From contig CP116038.1 of assembly GCA_027945135.1 (NCBI GenBank), forward strand, positions 372,001-436,000: a DNA stretch of 64,000 nt, written 5' to 3'. The notes below the pieces were generated by a model. That model was given only the letters and a program-made list of their open reading frames with translations. It was not told the origin of the DNA and ran no database searches. Every line of letters begins with the position of its first letter. The stretch's first letter is position 1. Origin of the DNA: Candidatus Phytoplasma oryzae. GTDB taxonomy: Bacteria > Bacillota_I > Bacilli_A > Acholeplasmatales > Acholeplasmataceae. A program made the position numbers and the translations under genes. Below, piece after piece: positions 37,805 to 47,716 of this stretch.

Positions 37805-39520
37805 ATGATATTACGCAAAAGACAAAAAGAACTTGTTGATAAAATAGTAAAAGTTTTAGAAAAAAGAAATAATGCTTTTGTAATTGCTCCTACTGGTTCT
37901 GGAAAAACTATCATGTTTTCGCATATATTAAAAGAATTGTTAGAAAAAAAAATAATTAAAAAAGCTTGTATTTTAGTGGATAAAAATTTAATTAATGAAC
38001 AAAATAAAGCTAAATTTGAAAAAATAAATCCTTATATTACTACATGTTTATTTAATTCTCAAATAAAAAAATGGGATGCACAAGTTATTTTTGCTATGAT
38101 ACAAACTTTAAATAAAAAAGATAATCTGGAAAATATAAATAATATGGATATGTTAGTGATTGATGAAGCTCATCATGCTACTCAAAATAACACTTATAAA
38201 AATGTTATCGATTACTTTAACAAAATTAATCCTAATTGTAAATTTTTAGGAATGACAGCAACAGCAAGGAGAGGTGATCGAAAAAATTTAAATAATGTTT
38301 TTCAACAAATTGATGATCAAATAAAAATTAAAGAATTAATTGATGCAGGATATTTAGTAAGTCCGAAATTATATACTCCGGACATTGGCATCAGTAATCA
38401 AATTAATAAAATAACAAAATCAGATAAAAATTTGAATTATAATATGGATCAAATAGAAAAAATTATGAATACTGAGCCAACCAATGAAGCTGTTTTCAAA
38501 CATTGGTATGATAAAGCTAAAAATCGCCAAACTGTTATTTTTTGTTCAAATTTAAAACATGCCGAAGGTGTAACAAAATTTTTTAAAAATAAAAATATTA
38601 ATGCTGAAATGATTTCTAGTAAATTAGATGATAAATCAAGAGATAAAATTTTAGATGATTTTCAAGAGCAAAAAATACAAATCGTAATTAATGTTGCTGT
38701 TTTAATAGAAGGTTGGGATTGTCCAATAGTATCATGTATATTACTTTTACGTCCTAGTTCTTGCAAAGCTACTTTAGAACAAATGATAGGAAGAGGATTA
38801 CGTATTCTTGAACATCATAAAATTATTAAAAAAGATTGTATTGTAATAGATTTTGGTAAATCTGTAGAAAAACATTTCAATAAATTATTTAAATCTATAA
38901 ATAAATTAAATTTAAATAAAAGAAAAAATATAAAAAATAATTTTTATAATTATGATAATTATGAAGAAACATTTTCATTAACCAAAAATAAAAAAATGAT
39001 TATGAAGATAAATAATTTCACATTAAAAGAAGTTGAATTATCTTTTTTCACTAATAGTAATCAATTTGATGATATTCATTTTAAATGGATTAAATTAAAT
39101 GATAGAAAACGTTGTTTTATAGCTAATGGTTTCGAATCTTTTTCTTTTATTATTAAAAAAAAAGATATTTGGTATGTTATTGGTGGATTAAAGAAAAAAT
39201 CAAAAGAAAATAATAATTTTACTAAAATTTTAATGAGAGGAACTAAAAAAAATTGTTTTGCTTATGCTAATGATTGGTTAAATAAAAATGAAACAAATGA
39301 AAGCGCTCATAAAATAAGACCATGGTTAAACCAACTTATTACTGATAATCAAATGAAATTAATATATGATTTATTAAAAATAATAGATAAAGAAAAATTT
39401 CGATTTGATTTTAGCAAAAATAACATCAAAAAATTAAACAAGTATACCGCTTCAGTATTGATTATTTGTATGAAAAAACACAAAGAAATAAAAAAAATTT
39501 ATAAACAAATTAAAGACTAG
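37805..39520 (+). CDS. SF2 DEAD/DEAH-box helicase (SSL2/type III Res-like)
   Basis: 571 residues. N-terminal RecA domain: Q-like LRKRQKELV, Walker A APTGSGKT (about 29-36), DEAHH (about 120), MTATA. C-terminal RecA domain: VIFCSNLKHA, INVAVLIEGWDCP and motif VI QMIGRGLR. A C-terminal extension of about 200 residues has no recognised motif and no nuclease signature. Related proteins occur in phages, type III restriction systems and phytoplasma chromosomes. No methylase is nearby, so a restriction role is not supported. GAGGAAA precedes the ATG; it stands alone after a PMU-end-like region. Confidence 0.8.
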   Translation: MILRKRQKELVDKIVKVLEKRNNAFVIAPTGSGKTIMFSHILKELLEKKIIKKACILVDKNLINEQNKAKFEKINPYITTCLFNSQIKKWDAQVIFAMIQTLNKKDNLENINNMDMLVIDEAHHATQNNTYKNVIDYFNKINPNCKFLGMTATARRGDRKNLNNVFQQIDDQIKIKELIDAGYLVSPKLYTPDIGISNQINKITKSDKNLNYNMDQIEKIMNTEPTNEAVFKHWYDKAKNRQTVIFCSNLKHAEGVTKFFKNKNINAEMISSKLDDKSRDKILDDFQEQKIQIVINVAVLIEGWDCPIVSCILLLRPSSCKATLEQMIGRGLRILEHHKIIKKDCIVIDFGKSVEKHFNKLFKSINKLNLNKRKNIKNNFYNYDNYEETFSLTKNKKMIMKINNFTLKEVELSFFTNSNQFDDIHFKWIKLNDRKRCFIANGFESFSFIIKKKDIWYVIGGLKKKSKENNNFTKILMRGTKKNCFAYANDWLNKNETNESAHKIRPWLNQLITDNQMKLIYDLLKIIDKEKFRFDFSKNNIKKLNKYTASVLIICMKKHKEIKKIYKQIKD

Positions 39521-40526
39521 TAAAATTTTATTAAATTTCAACAAAGAAAAAAATAAAAATAGATATTTTTATTGATAGATGTTTGGTTATTTTTAAAAAA
39601 TATTGAATTATAATGATTTTTATATCTTAAATATAATCTAGAAATTAATTATTTAAATAAGCTTGAAAATAAAATCAAATATAAAAGAATAAAAATTAAT
39701 AACTTTTAAAATACAAGAAAAAATTATTTTAATAATAACTTTTTTATAAAAATTAAAATATGTTTTAAACCATATTTTAATCGTTTTTTTTACTATATTC
39801 GAAAAATGATAACATTTCTAATTTTATTTTTTGTTATTTTCATTATGAAATTTTTCTATTTGTTCAAACATATTTAACAAAATTATAATATTATTATAAG
39901 TAAAATCTATTATTTTTATTTCAGATTTTTTATTTATATATTTTTTTTTTATCTTTTTTATTATAAAATAAAATTCTTAATTATTGAAAAAAAGAAAAAT
40001 TTTTTTCTATTTTTGAAAAAAATATTTTTTATATAATGCAAAATACATTCTTTTATTTTAAAAACTACTTATTTTTAACTTTTTCTTCAATATTGAATTA
40101 TTTTATTTTTTCAACTAAATTCTTGTTCTAATTTTGAAATTTTCTTTTTTAAATAATATTCATTTTAGTCAAAAAATTAGAAATACAATACATTTGAATA
40201 CATTTGTTAGCAAAGTGTATGCCCTGACCTCAGATAAAAACTTACCAAAAAAATAAATAATATTGAATTAAATAAGTCTTAATTATAGTAAATCTTAATA
40301 CTGTACTGGTGTAAAAAATTTTTTATAAAAAATATCGAATTATAAAATATTATTTAATGTTATAAATATATAAATTATTGAATTAATAAAGTTAATAATT
40401 TATATATTATTTTTCTTAAAATTAAATTTTTAAAAAATAAATTAAAAAAATAAATTAATTTTTATAAATAAAAAATTTAAAATATTTGAAATTATTAAAT
40501 ATTTTTAAATATAAACAAAATATTTT
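39521..40526. other. AT-rich gap after helicase gene
   Basis: About 1 kb with no supported gene. One less AT-rich patch (about 40205-40245, containing TGCCCTGACCTCAG) stands out but matches nothing I recognise. Both strands are full of stops. Confidence 0.45.
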
Positions 40527-41171
40527 TTATTCTGATATTTCTAAAATAAATTTAACTTCTGGATTTATATTAACATTTATCAAAAATTTTTTATCCGGTT
40601 CTGTATAACCATCTGCAAATATTTCAAAATTTAATATTAAATTTTGTGGGGGCGATTCTTCATTTTTTATATTAACATCACTTATAATTGTTAATTCATT
40701 ACCTGAATAATCAATTTCTTCTACATTTTCTGTTCTTGGATAAATATGTCGTTTTAAAATTTCTTCATTCGGTCTATGTTCATCTAAACTAATTACATTT
40801 CTTCTAGGATTTCTAACATTAATTGTTTCTATATTTTGATTTTGATTATTTATAATTGTAGAACTCATATTAAATGTGTTCAAATAAAAAAAAGAACATT
40901 TTTGTTTAAATTCTTCAAAAGTTCTTATACCTAGTTCTTCTGTCAAATCAGCTTTTAAACTAACCAACAATATATCGCCTTCATTTTCAGGATTTGTTAT
41001 TTCTTCTAAAGTTGTTAGATCGATAATAACTGAACTTTGTTGGTAAAGACCATAAGTATTTATAATTTTTCTTGCAGCAAAAACATTATTTTTTAAAAAA
41101 AGTAAAAATAAAAAATTAATTAAAAACCAATATATATTAATCTGAATTTTTATATTATTAAAATTAAACAT
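40527..41171 (-). CDS. Putative secreted protein (effector candidate)
   Basis: 214 residues. Signal peptide: charged start, hydrophobic core FLINFLFLLFLKN and a likely cleavage after NNVFA (about residue 32). The mature part is hydrophilic, rich in Asn/Glu/Ile, with no membrane helix and few Cys. Sec-dependent secretion of such proteins into plant or insect cells is the rule for phytoplasma effectors (known biology); no specific effector family is recognised. AAGGAG precedes the ATG. It stands alone in AT-rich DNA. Confidence 0.65.
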   Translation of the reverse strand: MFNFNNIKIQINIYWFLINFLFLLFLKNNVFAARKIINTYGLYQQSSVIIDLTTLEEITNPENEGDILLVSLKADLTEELGIRTFEEFKQKCSFFYLNTFNMSSTIINNQNQNIETINVRNPRRNVISLDEHRPNEEILKRHIYPRTENVEEIDYSGNELTIISDVNIKNEESPPQNLILNFEIFADGYTEPDKKFLINVNINPEVKFILEISE

Positions 41172-41916
41172 TATTAAATAATTACTCCTTATATTTGCTA
41201 TTTTTTTATATATAATATTTACAATTTTTTTTATATATAAAATTCACTTTATATTCACTTTTCTATTTTTTTACTTTTTTTATTTTTTAATAATTTTTTA
41301 TTTTTTCATAAAATAATTTTAAAAAATTTAAATAAATATATAAATTTTTGTTAAAAATGTTTGATTATCCAATTTTAGATTTAAAAATTATATTTTCATA
41401 TTTATTTTTATTAGTATAAAAACAAATAAACATATATTACACTTAAAAACAGATAAATATAGATATGACATTGAAAAAAATTTTTTCCAAATTATAAAAT
41501 TATAAATGAAAAATTAATAATTATACTTATAGAGTTCCGTTCCTAAAAATTAAAAATTTATTTTGAAATTATTAAAAAAACTTATTATAAATTATCATAA
41601 ATTAATTAAGAAATAATAAATAAATTTGAAATTAAAATTAAATAAAAAAAATAACTATAGAAAAATTAGAGGGATATTTTAGCATTTACGTTTTTAGGAG
41701 CAGGAGATTTGATTATCTATATTTTTATAGATTTTACATTGTAATTGTAATAGTTATTTATTTTTTTATTGTAATTCAAAATATTTAAAATTTTATATTT
41801 GATAATGATAAAAATAAAAATTAAAAATTTATTTTAAAAAATTAACAAAATAGAAAATATTTTTTTAATTCTTTTTTAAATTTTAATTCTTTTTTTAAAT
41901 AATAATATATTTATTT
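41172..41916. other. AT-rich gap
   Basis: No supported gene. A short fragment at about 41660-41735 would read DILAFTFLGAGDLIIYIFID in one plus-strand frame between stops and may be a relic of a membrane protein gene. Confidence 0.4.
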
Positions 41917-42255
41917 TTAATTCATTTGTAAATAAATTGTATATAAAATTCCATATAAAATATAAAAGAAAACTGTTCTAAAATAAATTGATTTAATTTT
42001 TTTGATTTTTGATTTTATTATATATTTTTTAAAAAAAAATTTAAAAATATATGGAGAAGAAAAAATTAAAATAAAAAAAATTAGAAAATGAAATAATATA
42101 TTAACAGTATATTTTTCAATATCATTCAAAAAATATTTAATAGAATAATAAAAAGAAAAAAAACAAAAAAAACACCAAATAGTAGTTAGAAAAAAAGTTA
42201 GTATTTTAAAAAATGTTAATGTTTGAAAAAATAATAATTTTTTTTCTTTTTTCAA
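41917..42255 (-). CDS. Small membrane protein, unknown
   Basis: 112 residues, Phe/Ile/Lys-rich, with hydrophobic segments at about 12-37, 50-70 and 90-108. A weak AAAGG is present about 20 nt before the ATG. No family recognised; low complexity means homology would be hard to judge. Confidence 0.45.
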   Translation of the reverse strand: MKKEKKLLFFQTLTFFKILTFFLTTIWCFFCFFSFYYSIKYFLNDIEKYTVNILFHFLIFFILIFSSPYIFKFFFKKYIIKSKIKKIKSIYFRTVFFYILYGILYTIYLQMN

Positions 42256-42837
42256 TATTTCACAAACCTTTCTAAAAAAAACTTAAATTTCTAAAAAAAA
42301 ATTAAAATTAAATTAAAATAAAACTATTTTTATATTTTTTATTAAAATTGATCCTAATTTTCTTATTTTATTTAAATTTTTGAAATATAAATTTTATGCA
42401 TCTAAAATATTTTTTCATTTAATTTTATATTTTTATTATATGTTTTTATTTTATTATCTTTATTTATTAATATTAATGAAAAAATAATGAAAAAAAATTT
42501 TAAAAATACGATTAAATTATAAAAAAATTATTTCTAATTGTCTAAAAAAAAGAAAATAATTTAATTAAAATTAATTAAAATGAAAAAAAATTTATATTAA
42601 TAATATTTATTAACATTTATTTTATAATAAATAAAAAAAACTTAAAAAAGACTGTTAATATATTTACAATTTTTTTTAAATAATAATAATTTTTTTTATA
42701 AAATTAAGTTAATTTGAAGTAATATAAAAATATATTATATATAAAAATTTTATATCTTTTTTATAACAAAGCTCTTTTTTATAAATAAATCCTATTTATA
42801 AATAAATCTTAATATATTTTTATATTTTATATTATAT

Positions 42838-43072
42838 TTTACGTAAATGTCATCTTCTATATAATTATAATTTTGATATTCTTCAGGTATTTTTCAAATT
42901 TAATTAACAATATTTATTTTATATAAATTTAGTTTGTCGAACGAATTTTTTTTAATATTATAAAAATCTTTTTTTAATTTTCATATTTTGTCAAAATAAA
43001 TTAAAACTTTGATTTCATATTTTCTTAATAAATTTAAAACTTTTCCTTAGAGATAAATAGTAAAATGGCAAT
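42838..43072 (-). pseudogene. Degenerate gene fragment, copy 1
   Basis: On the minus strand, reading through stops gives KVLNLLRKYEIKVLIYFD... and later IPEEYQNYNYIEDDIYVK. The pattern (hydrophobic strand ending in D, then a KDIDDI-like end) is faintly reminiscent of a Toprim domain as in DnaG primase. It aligns along about 230 bp with copy 2 at 43976-44210. Family assignment is weak. Confidence 0.35.
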
Positions 43073-43095
43073 AATATCGGCATATTTTTTTTTAT

Positions 43096-43212
43096 TAAAT
43101 AAAAAAAATATATAAATATTAAACTATATATTAAACTATTTAACTATCTTTCTATATAAAGAAAAAAATATATAAATATTAAACTATTTACCTATCTTTC
43201 TATATAAAGAAA
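43096..43212. repeat. Tandem repeat, about 58-70-bp unit
   Basis: Two units built on ATATATAAATATTAAACTAT followed by TATCTTTCTATATAAAGAAA lie head to tail; the first contains an extra 12-bp ATATTAAACTAT. Confidence 0.65.
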
Positions 43213-43391
43213 GAATGTATTTGATGTACTTTTAATAATTATAATTATAATAATAAATAAATATTGAAATAAATATTTTTTAAATTTATTTTTTATTAAA
43301 TTTATTTTTTAAATTCGAGTATTTTTTCAATTTGAGTAATAAAAAATTAATAAAAAATAAAAGAAGTAATAAAAAATAAAGGAGTGATAAA

Positions 43392-43670
43392 ATGAATTTT
43401 CAAAAAAATAAAAAAAAATTAAATTTATTAAATAATTTTTTCTTTTTAATTTTTATTTTTATATTTCTCATAAATAATTACTCAAATAATGTTTTTGCTT
43501 CATCAAAAAGTTTAAAAAAAACTGAATTAGAATTAAAAGAAAAAATTGAAGAATATATCAAACAAAAAGATTATCAAAAAGCATTTGAGATACAAACAAA
43601 TTTAGTTGAAATACAAACAAATTTAGTAAATCATTTATCAAAGATAATTAAAAAAAAAAAAAATTATTAA
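43392..43670 (+). CDS. Small secreted protein, possibly truncated at a poly-A tract
   Basis: 92 residues as it stands. Signal peptide core FFFLIFIFIFLINN with likely cleavage after NNVFA (about residue 36), then a Lys/Glu-rich helical segment containing the tandem EIQTNLVEIQTNLV. The frame ends just after 14 consecutive As (43650-43663). With 13 As it would continue for about 29 more codons (IIKNIKSKLYERKNQLFYEE...) to TGA, giving about 119 residues, the usual size of SVM-type effectors. AAAGGAGTG precedes the ATG. Confidence 0.6.
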   Translation: MNFQKNKKKLNLLNNFFFLIFIFIFLINNYSNNVFASSKSLKKTELELKEKIEEYIKQKDYQKAFEIQTNLVEIQTNLVNHLSKIIKKKKNY

Positions 43671-45099
43671 AAACATAAAATCAAAATTATATGAACGTAA
43701 AAACCAATTATTTTATGAAGAAATGGTAAGAAAAAATCTTATTAAGAAATGATAAGAAATGGTGAAAAAAAATAAAAAATAAATGATGAAAATAATAAAA
43801 ATACTAAGGAACAATTTAAAAATAAAGAACACAATTAGTTTATAGGTAATTGTAAGAAAAGAAAAACGTAAAACGAGATTTTTTTAGATCTTTTAAAATA
43901 TAGAAAAAATTGTAGGTAGAATAGAAAATATTTTATATTTAAAAACTTTTAAATACATTTTTTTTCTATATTATATTTACGTAAAATGTTATCTATATCT
44001 TTACAATTTTTATACTTCCTTTCTTTCGTTTCGCAGTTATTTTTGAATTTAATTAATAATATTTTTAGATTGTCTCTTTTTTTAATATAATAAAAATATT
44101 TTTTTCATCTTTATTTTGTGTTAAAAAAAAATTAAAACTTTTATTTCATTTTTTTTTAATAACTTTAAAACTTTTTCTGAGAGATAAATAATAGAAGAGA
44201 TAAATAATAGAGATAACTAATGAGATGGTTGTTAATAAATATATAAACAAAATATATAAAAACAACTTTTTTTAATTCTTTTATGATAACAACTATTTTT
44301 ATATATAAAAAAAAATTATATCTTCAAGAATACTTAATTATATTTTAAAAAAGTCATTCTTTAATCTCCTTTTATGAATAATAAAAATTTAAAAAACTTA
44401 ATAATAATATTTAAAAGACTTTAGTTAAAAGAAAAGCTAATCTTTTTTATTCATAAAAAATATGACTTAATTATTTTTAATTTTAAATTTTTACTGATCT
44501 AATTTTTATAAATCAGATAAAAAAATAAATTATACTTCGTAAATACCGGCCATCCTTAATTTTCTAACAACGTTGTATAATAGTTGTATAATATATAAAT
44601 CAAAAATCAAATACCGTAACCATTTTGATCATTTTAACCAAAAAAAATATTTTAATAATCATAAATATTTTAATAAATTTAATTTTTTATTGTTTTGATA
44701 TCAGATTTGACAGTTGTTTAGAAAAATATATAAAATTTGAAAAACATCAACATAATAAAGAAAAGGTCAGCGCAGTAGTTAATATATAACTTAATTTTTA
44801 AATATAAATTCCTAAATATTTGATAAAAAAAGACAAAAACTATTTTATACTATTATACTAATTAAGAATGTTTTTTTTGATGCTAACTTTGAATTGAACA
44901 AAATTTAATCACTATTTCAAAATTGTCCAATAAAAATTTATCTATTTAACAAGATAAAAAAAATATGATAAATCAAAATAAAAACAAAATAAAAAAATAA
45001 TCAAATCTGAATGATGATAAAAAACTTCACAATTTCTAATATATTAAAATTTAATAAATAAAAATAAAAAATAAATAAAAATCAAAGGAGATTAAATTA
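43671..45099. other. AT-rich gap upstream of the SVM effector gene
   Basis: Holds the possible out-of-frame tail of the 43392 gene (to about 43752) and degenerate copy 2 (43976-44210). A direct repeat GTTGTATAATA occurs twice at about 44571-44590. No intact gene is seen. Confidence 0.45.
43976..44210 (-). pseudogene. Degenerate gene fragment, copy 2
   Basis: Aligns with copy 1 (42838-43072): shared TTTACGTAAA at the left end, AATTTAATTAA, ATAAAAAT and GAGATAAATA at the right end. Minus-strand fragments read EKVLKLLKKNEIKVLIFF and YKNCKDIDNILRK. Possible Toprim-type remnant; low certainty. Confidence 0.35.
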
Positions 45100-45486
45100 A
45101 TGTTTGAAATAAAAAATAATTTATTATTATTGAATGTATTTTTATTTTATTTAATAGGATTATTTTTGATTACTAATAATCAAAAAATAATTGGTATGAA
45201 TAAAGATATTGCTACTACTAGCACTAGTAATAATAATACAAACATAAATAATTTTTCTATTGAAAAAATTGAAGAAAATATAATTAATTTAAAATATAAA
45301 ATTCAAGAAAACGCAGTTAAAAAAATAAATATAGAAAAAGAAATAAAAAAATTATCCAATGATAGTTCTAAAAAAAATATTCTTTTAGAATTAAAACAAA
45401 ATTTAGAAAAATTAATTTATAATCAAAAAGAACAATTAAAACAATATCAAAGACTTTTAAAAATGTTAAATAATAAAAATAATTAA
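45100..45486 (+). CDS. SVM-type secreted effector, phyllogen (SAP54/PHYL1)-like candidate
   Basis: 128 residues. The first 33 match the sequence-variable-mosaic signal peptide of phytoplasma effectors: a short MFEIKNN start, core LLLLNVFLFYLIGLFLI, then TNNQKIIG. The mature part has a flexible Thr/Ser/Asn stretch and two long Lys/Glu/Leu helices (about 55-85 and 90-125) broken by SNDSS, a helical hairpin. Length, signal type and paired helices fit phyllogens, secreted proteins that drive degradation of floral MADS-box factors (known for SAP54/PHYL1). AAAGGAGAT precedes the ATG. Identity is by pattern only. Confidence 0.55.
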   Translation: MFEIKNNLLLLNVFLFYLIGLFLITNNQKIIGMNKDIATTSTSNNNTNINNFSIEKIEENIINLKYKIQENAVKKINIEKEIKKLSNDSSKKNILLELKQNLEKLIYNQKEQLKQYQRLLKMLNNKNN

Positions 45487-46301
45487 TTATTTTTAATAAA
45501 AAATAAAATATTTAATTATTTATAAAAGAACAACTTTTTAACAGAGTCTTTTTTTATTTAATATTTCACAAATATAAAAAAATTAAAAACCATTTTAATT
45601 AAAAAATTCTTTTAATTATGTGAGGGGGATCCTTAATGTAATTACTTTTATTTTCGGATTAAAAACTGAAAAAATCTCATAAAAAAATTATAAATTCGAA
45701 CAATAAATAATAAAAATGAACATATAAAAGGATAAAAACCAAGATAAAATTTGTTATAATGATTTTTTTATTAATATTATTTATAAATATTTTTATCTTC
45801 GAATTTAAACCATATATATATAAAAATTAATTAAATAAAATAAAAAAATCAAATAATGAAACATAAAAAATATAAATAAATAATAAGCATTCCATAAAAA
45901 TTAATTTACTAAAAAAATCATTAATCTCTTAATAATACAATTTTAATTATAAAATTATATAAATTATAATGTATTTCCAAAATTATTTTATTACAAAAAT
46001 AATTATATAAAAGATTTATATTAGTGATTTTGAATAATAAAATATTTGATTTTTTAAAAAGAAAAGATACTATAATAAATAGTTTAAATATTTTAATCTT
46101 CTTTAACGATTATATTATCTAAAAGAAAAACAAATTATTTTCCTTTTTAATTCTTTCAAAAATTCAACTTTTTTTTATTTATTTAAAATAAATTTTTTTT
46201 ATTATTTTTATGTTGATCAAAATTTTAATACTTTATTTTTTTAGTTTTTATCTTTTTATTTATTTAAAAAAATAAACAAATAAAAGAGGTTTTTTAAAAA
46301 A
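45487..46301. other. AT-rich gap
   Basis: About 800 bp without a supported gene. A less AT-rich patch at about 45618-45636 (GTGAGGGGGATCCTTAATG) is followed immediately by a stop. AAAGAGG at about 46284 serves the next gene. Confidence 0.45.
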
Positions 46302-46658
46302 ATGAATTTTAATTATTACAAAATAAAAAAAATAAGTTTTAAAAAATTTTTATATTATATTATTTTATTTTCTTCAATTTTAAGTCTAAAAACTAATTTT
46401 GTTTTAGCTTCAGAATATCAAAATTGTTTTCAACAATATCAAAATTGTTTTCAACAAAAAAAAGAATGTAATCAATTTTTGTCTAATGATAAAAACAATA
46501 TAAATTGTCAATATAAAAAAGAAAATGTTCTTAATATAATTTCAAAAACAATAAATAAGATTTTAATGTATTTTATAAATTTCGTTTTTATATTATGTTA
46601 TTGTCTTTGTGGAAGAAAAGATCTTCCTAGAATTTGTGTAGCTTTGATTACAATGTAA
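46302..46658 (+). CDS. Signal-bearing membrane protein with Cys-rich duplicated segment
   Basis: 118 residues. N-terminal signal (YYIILFSSILSLKTNFVLA, cleavage near residue 37), then a tandem seven-residue duplication (EYQNCFQQYQNCFQQ) in a Cys/Gln-rich stretch, and a C-terminal membrane helix with three Cys (FVFILCYCLCGRKDLP). It would be exposed outside the cell and anchored. No known family. RBS AAAGAGG. Gene decay cannot be excluded. Confidence 0.5.
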   Translation: MNFNYYKIKKISFKKFLYYIILFSSILSLKTNFVLASEYQNCFQQYQNCFQQKKECNQFLSNDKNNINCQYKKENVLNIISKTINKILMYFINFVFILCYCLCGRKDLPRICVALITM

Positions 46659-46876
46659 AAGTATTTGTTTTTATAGTTAATAAATACTTTTTTATTTTTT
46701 ATAAATACTTTTGTAAAAAATAAAAAAATTAGAAAAATATTTATGATTCGTTATCATTATTTATTGTTTGATTCGAATATCTACGAAAAGAGAAAAACGT
46801 TCTTAGGGGTTGTTTTTTGACCCAATCTGAAAACGACACCCTGTTACAAAAATACCAAAATAAAAAGAAAATAAAA
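46659..46876. other. Gap with PMU-flank-like sequence
   Basis: Around 46840-46860 the words GACACCCTGTTACAAAAATAC resemble CACCCTGTTATAAAGATAC at 36925-36944 and GATACTGTTATAAAGATA at about 54235. This suggests a shared flanking element at three places. No gene is seen. Confidence 0.4.
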
Positions 46877-47219
46877 AAAGCTAAGTTGTTTTTTTTAAAT
46901 AAATAAAAAAAACAGCTTATCTTTTTCTTTTTTGTCTCAAATCAGGCTGTAATAAAGGAGATTAACAATAAATCTTTTAGAAGTAGAATTAGAAATCAAT
47001 AATAACTCTATTTTATCTTTTTTAATCAAAGAAATAGTTTATTATACACATTCTGCTAAAAACTTTATCAAAAAAATAATTATTACTAATGCTGAAAATC
47101 GAATTCAACATCAATGGCTCTTTTATCAAAACCAAGTATTAAGAAATTATCAAAATTATTCTTTCACATATCAAAAAGTTACCAGTGAAAAAATATATTA
47201 TTCCTCGGGAACACTTTAG
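46877..47219 (+). pseudogene. Truncated first copy of the 47354 gene with its leader hairpin
   Basis: A tandem duplicate of the leader hairpin (46877-46920), the ribosome binding site AAAGGAG and the first 83 codons of the downstream gene. It reads in frame from the same ATA position (46968) to a TAG at 47217, where the similarity ends. Its distance to the second copy is about 390 bp. Copies differ at scattered bases, so the duplication is not brand new. Confidence 0.65.
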
Positions 47220-47271
47220 AATGACCCAGAAAAGTGGTACCAAGAGAAAAGATTAAAATAAAGTCTTATTT

Positions 47272-47315
47272 AAGCCAAGTTGTTTATTAATAAATAAACA
47301 ACTTGGCTTTTTCTT
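47272..47315 (+). terminator. Strong terminator hairpin before the 47354 gene
   Basis: AAGCCAAGTTGTTTATT (47272-47288) pairs perfectly with AATAAACAACTTGGCTT (47293-47309) over 4 bases, followed by TTTCTTTT. A less perfect version precedes the duplicate copy at 46877. Since it lies between copy and gene, and again only 39 bp before the coding frame, it could act as a leader attenuator. Confidence 0.8.
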
Positions 47316-47353
47316 TTGATCTAAAACCAGATTGTAATAAAAGGAGATTAACA

Positions 47354-47716
47354 ATAAATCTTTTAGAAGTAGAATTAGAAATCAATAATAACCCTATTTT
47401 ATCTTTTTTAATCAAAGAAGTAGTTTATTATACACATTCTGCTAAAAACTTTATCAAAAAAATAATTATTACTGATGCTGAAAATCGAATTCAACATCAA
47501 TGGCTCTTTTATCAAAACCAAGTATTAAGAAATTATCAAAAGTATTCTTTCACATATCAAAAAATTATCAGTGAAAAAATATATTATTTCTCGGGAAAAC
47601 TTCAAAGATATACCGAATATGATGTCATCAATGGTGGTTTTTTTCTTTATACTGAAAATTATGATCCAGACGGTGTTTTAAATAAGAAAATAGGTAAATA
47701 CCATGTGGCAAAATAA
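47354..47716 (+). CDS. PMU gene upstream of dnaB, unknown; start codon ATA or lost
   Basis: A 120-codon frame after AAGGAGATTAACA. The first codon at the right spacing is ATA (47354); there is no ATG, GTG or TTG near it. An in-frame ATG further upstream lies inside the terminator hairpin and is not credible. The product is Ile/Tyr/Lys-rich and ends YDPDGVLNKKIGKYHVAK, vaguely like the YDPxxGK repeats of phytoplasma DUF2963 proteins. Overlaps the old dnaB start by 14 bp. It could be functional with a non-standard start or be dead like its neighbours. Confidence 0.45.
   Translation: MNLLEVELEINNNPILSFLIKEVVYYTHSAKNFIKKIIITDAENRIQHQWLFYQNQVLRNYQKYSFTYQKIISEKIYYFSGKLQRYTEYDVINGGFFLYTENYDPDGVLNKKIGKYHVAK

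Larger units (their letters stand above)
42256..43391. other. AT-rich gap with degenerate gene copy and tandem repeat
   Basis: Contains degenerate copy 1 of a decayed gene (42838-43072) and a tandem repeat (about 43096-43212). A ribosome binding site (AAAGGAGTG) for the 43392 gene lies at its end. No intact gene. Confidence 0.45.

Noticed and set aside
37805-39520. Type III restriction system
   Set aside because: The helicase has type III Res-like motifs but no nuclease motif was seen in its C-terminus and no methyltransferase gene is nearby.
47303-47353. Upstream ATG giving the 47354 gene a 17-residue extension
   Set aside because: The ATG lies within the 3' arm/T-run of a strong terminator hairpin, while a good ribosome binding site lies downstream just before ATA.
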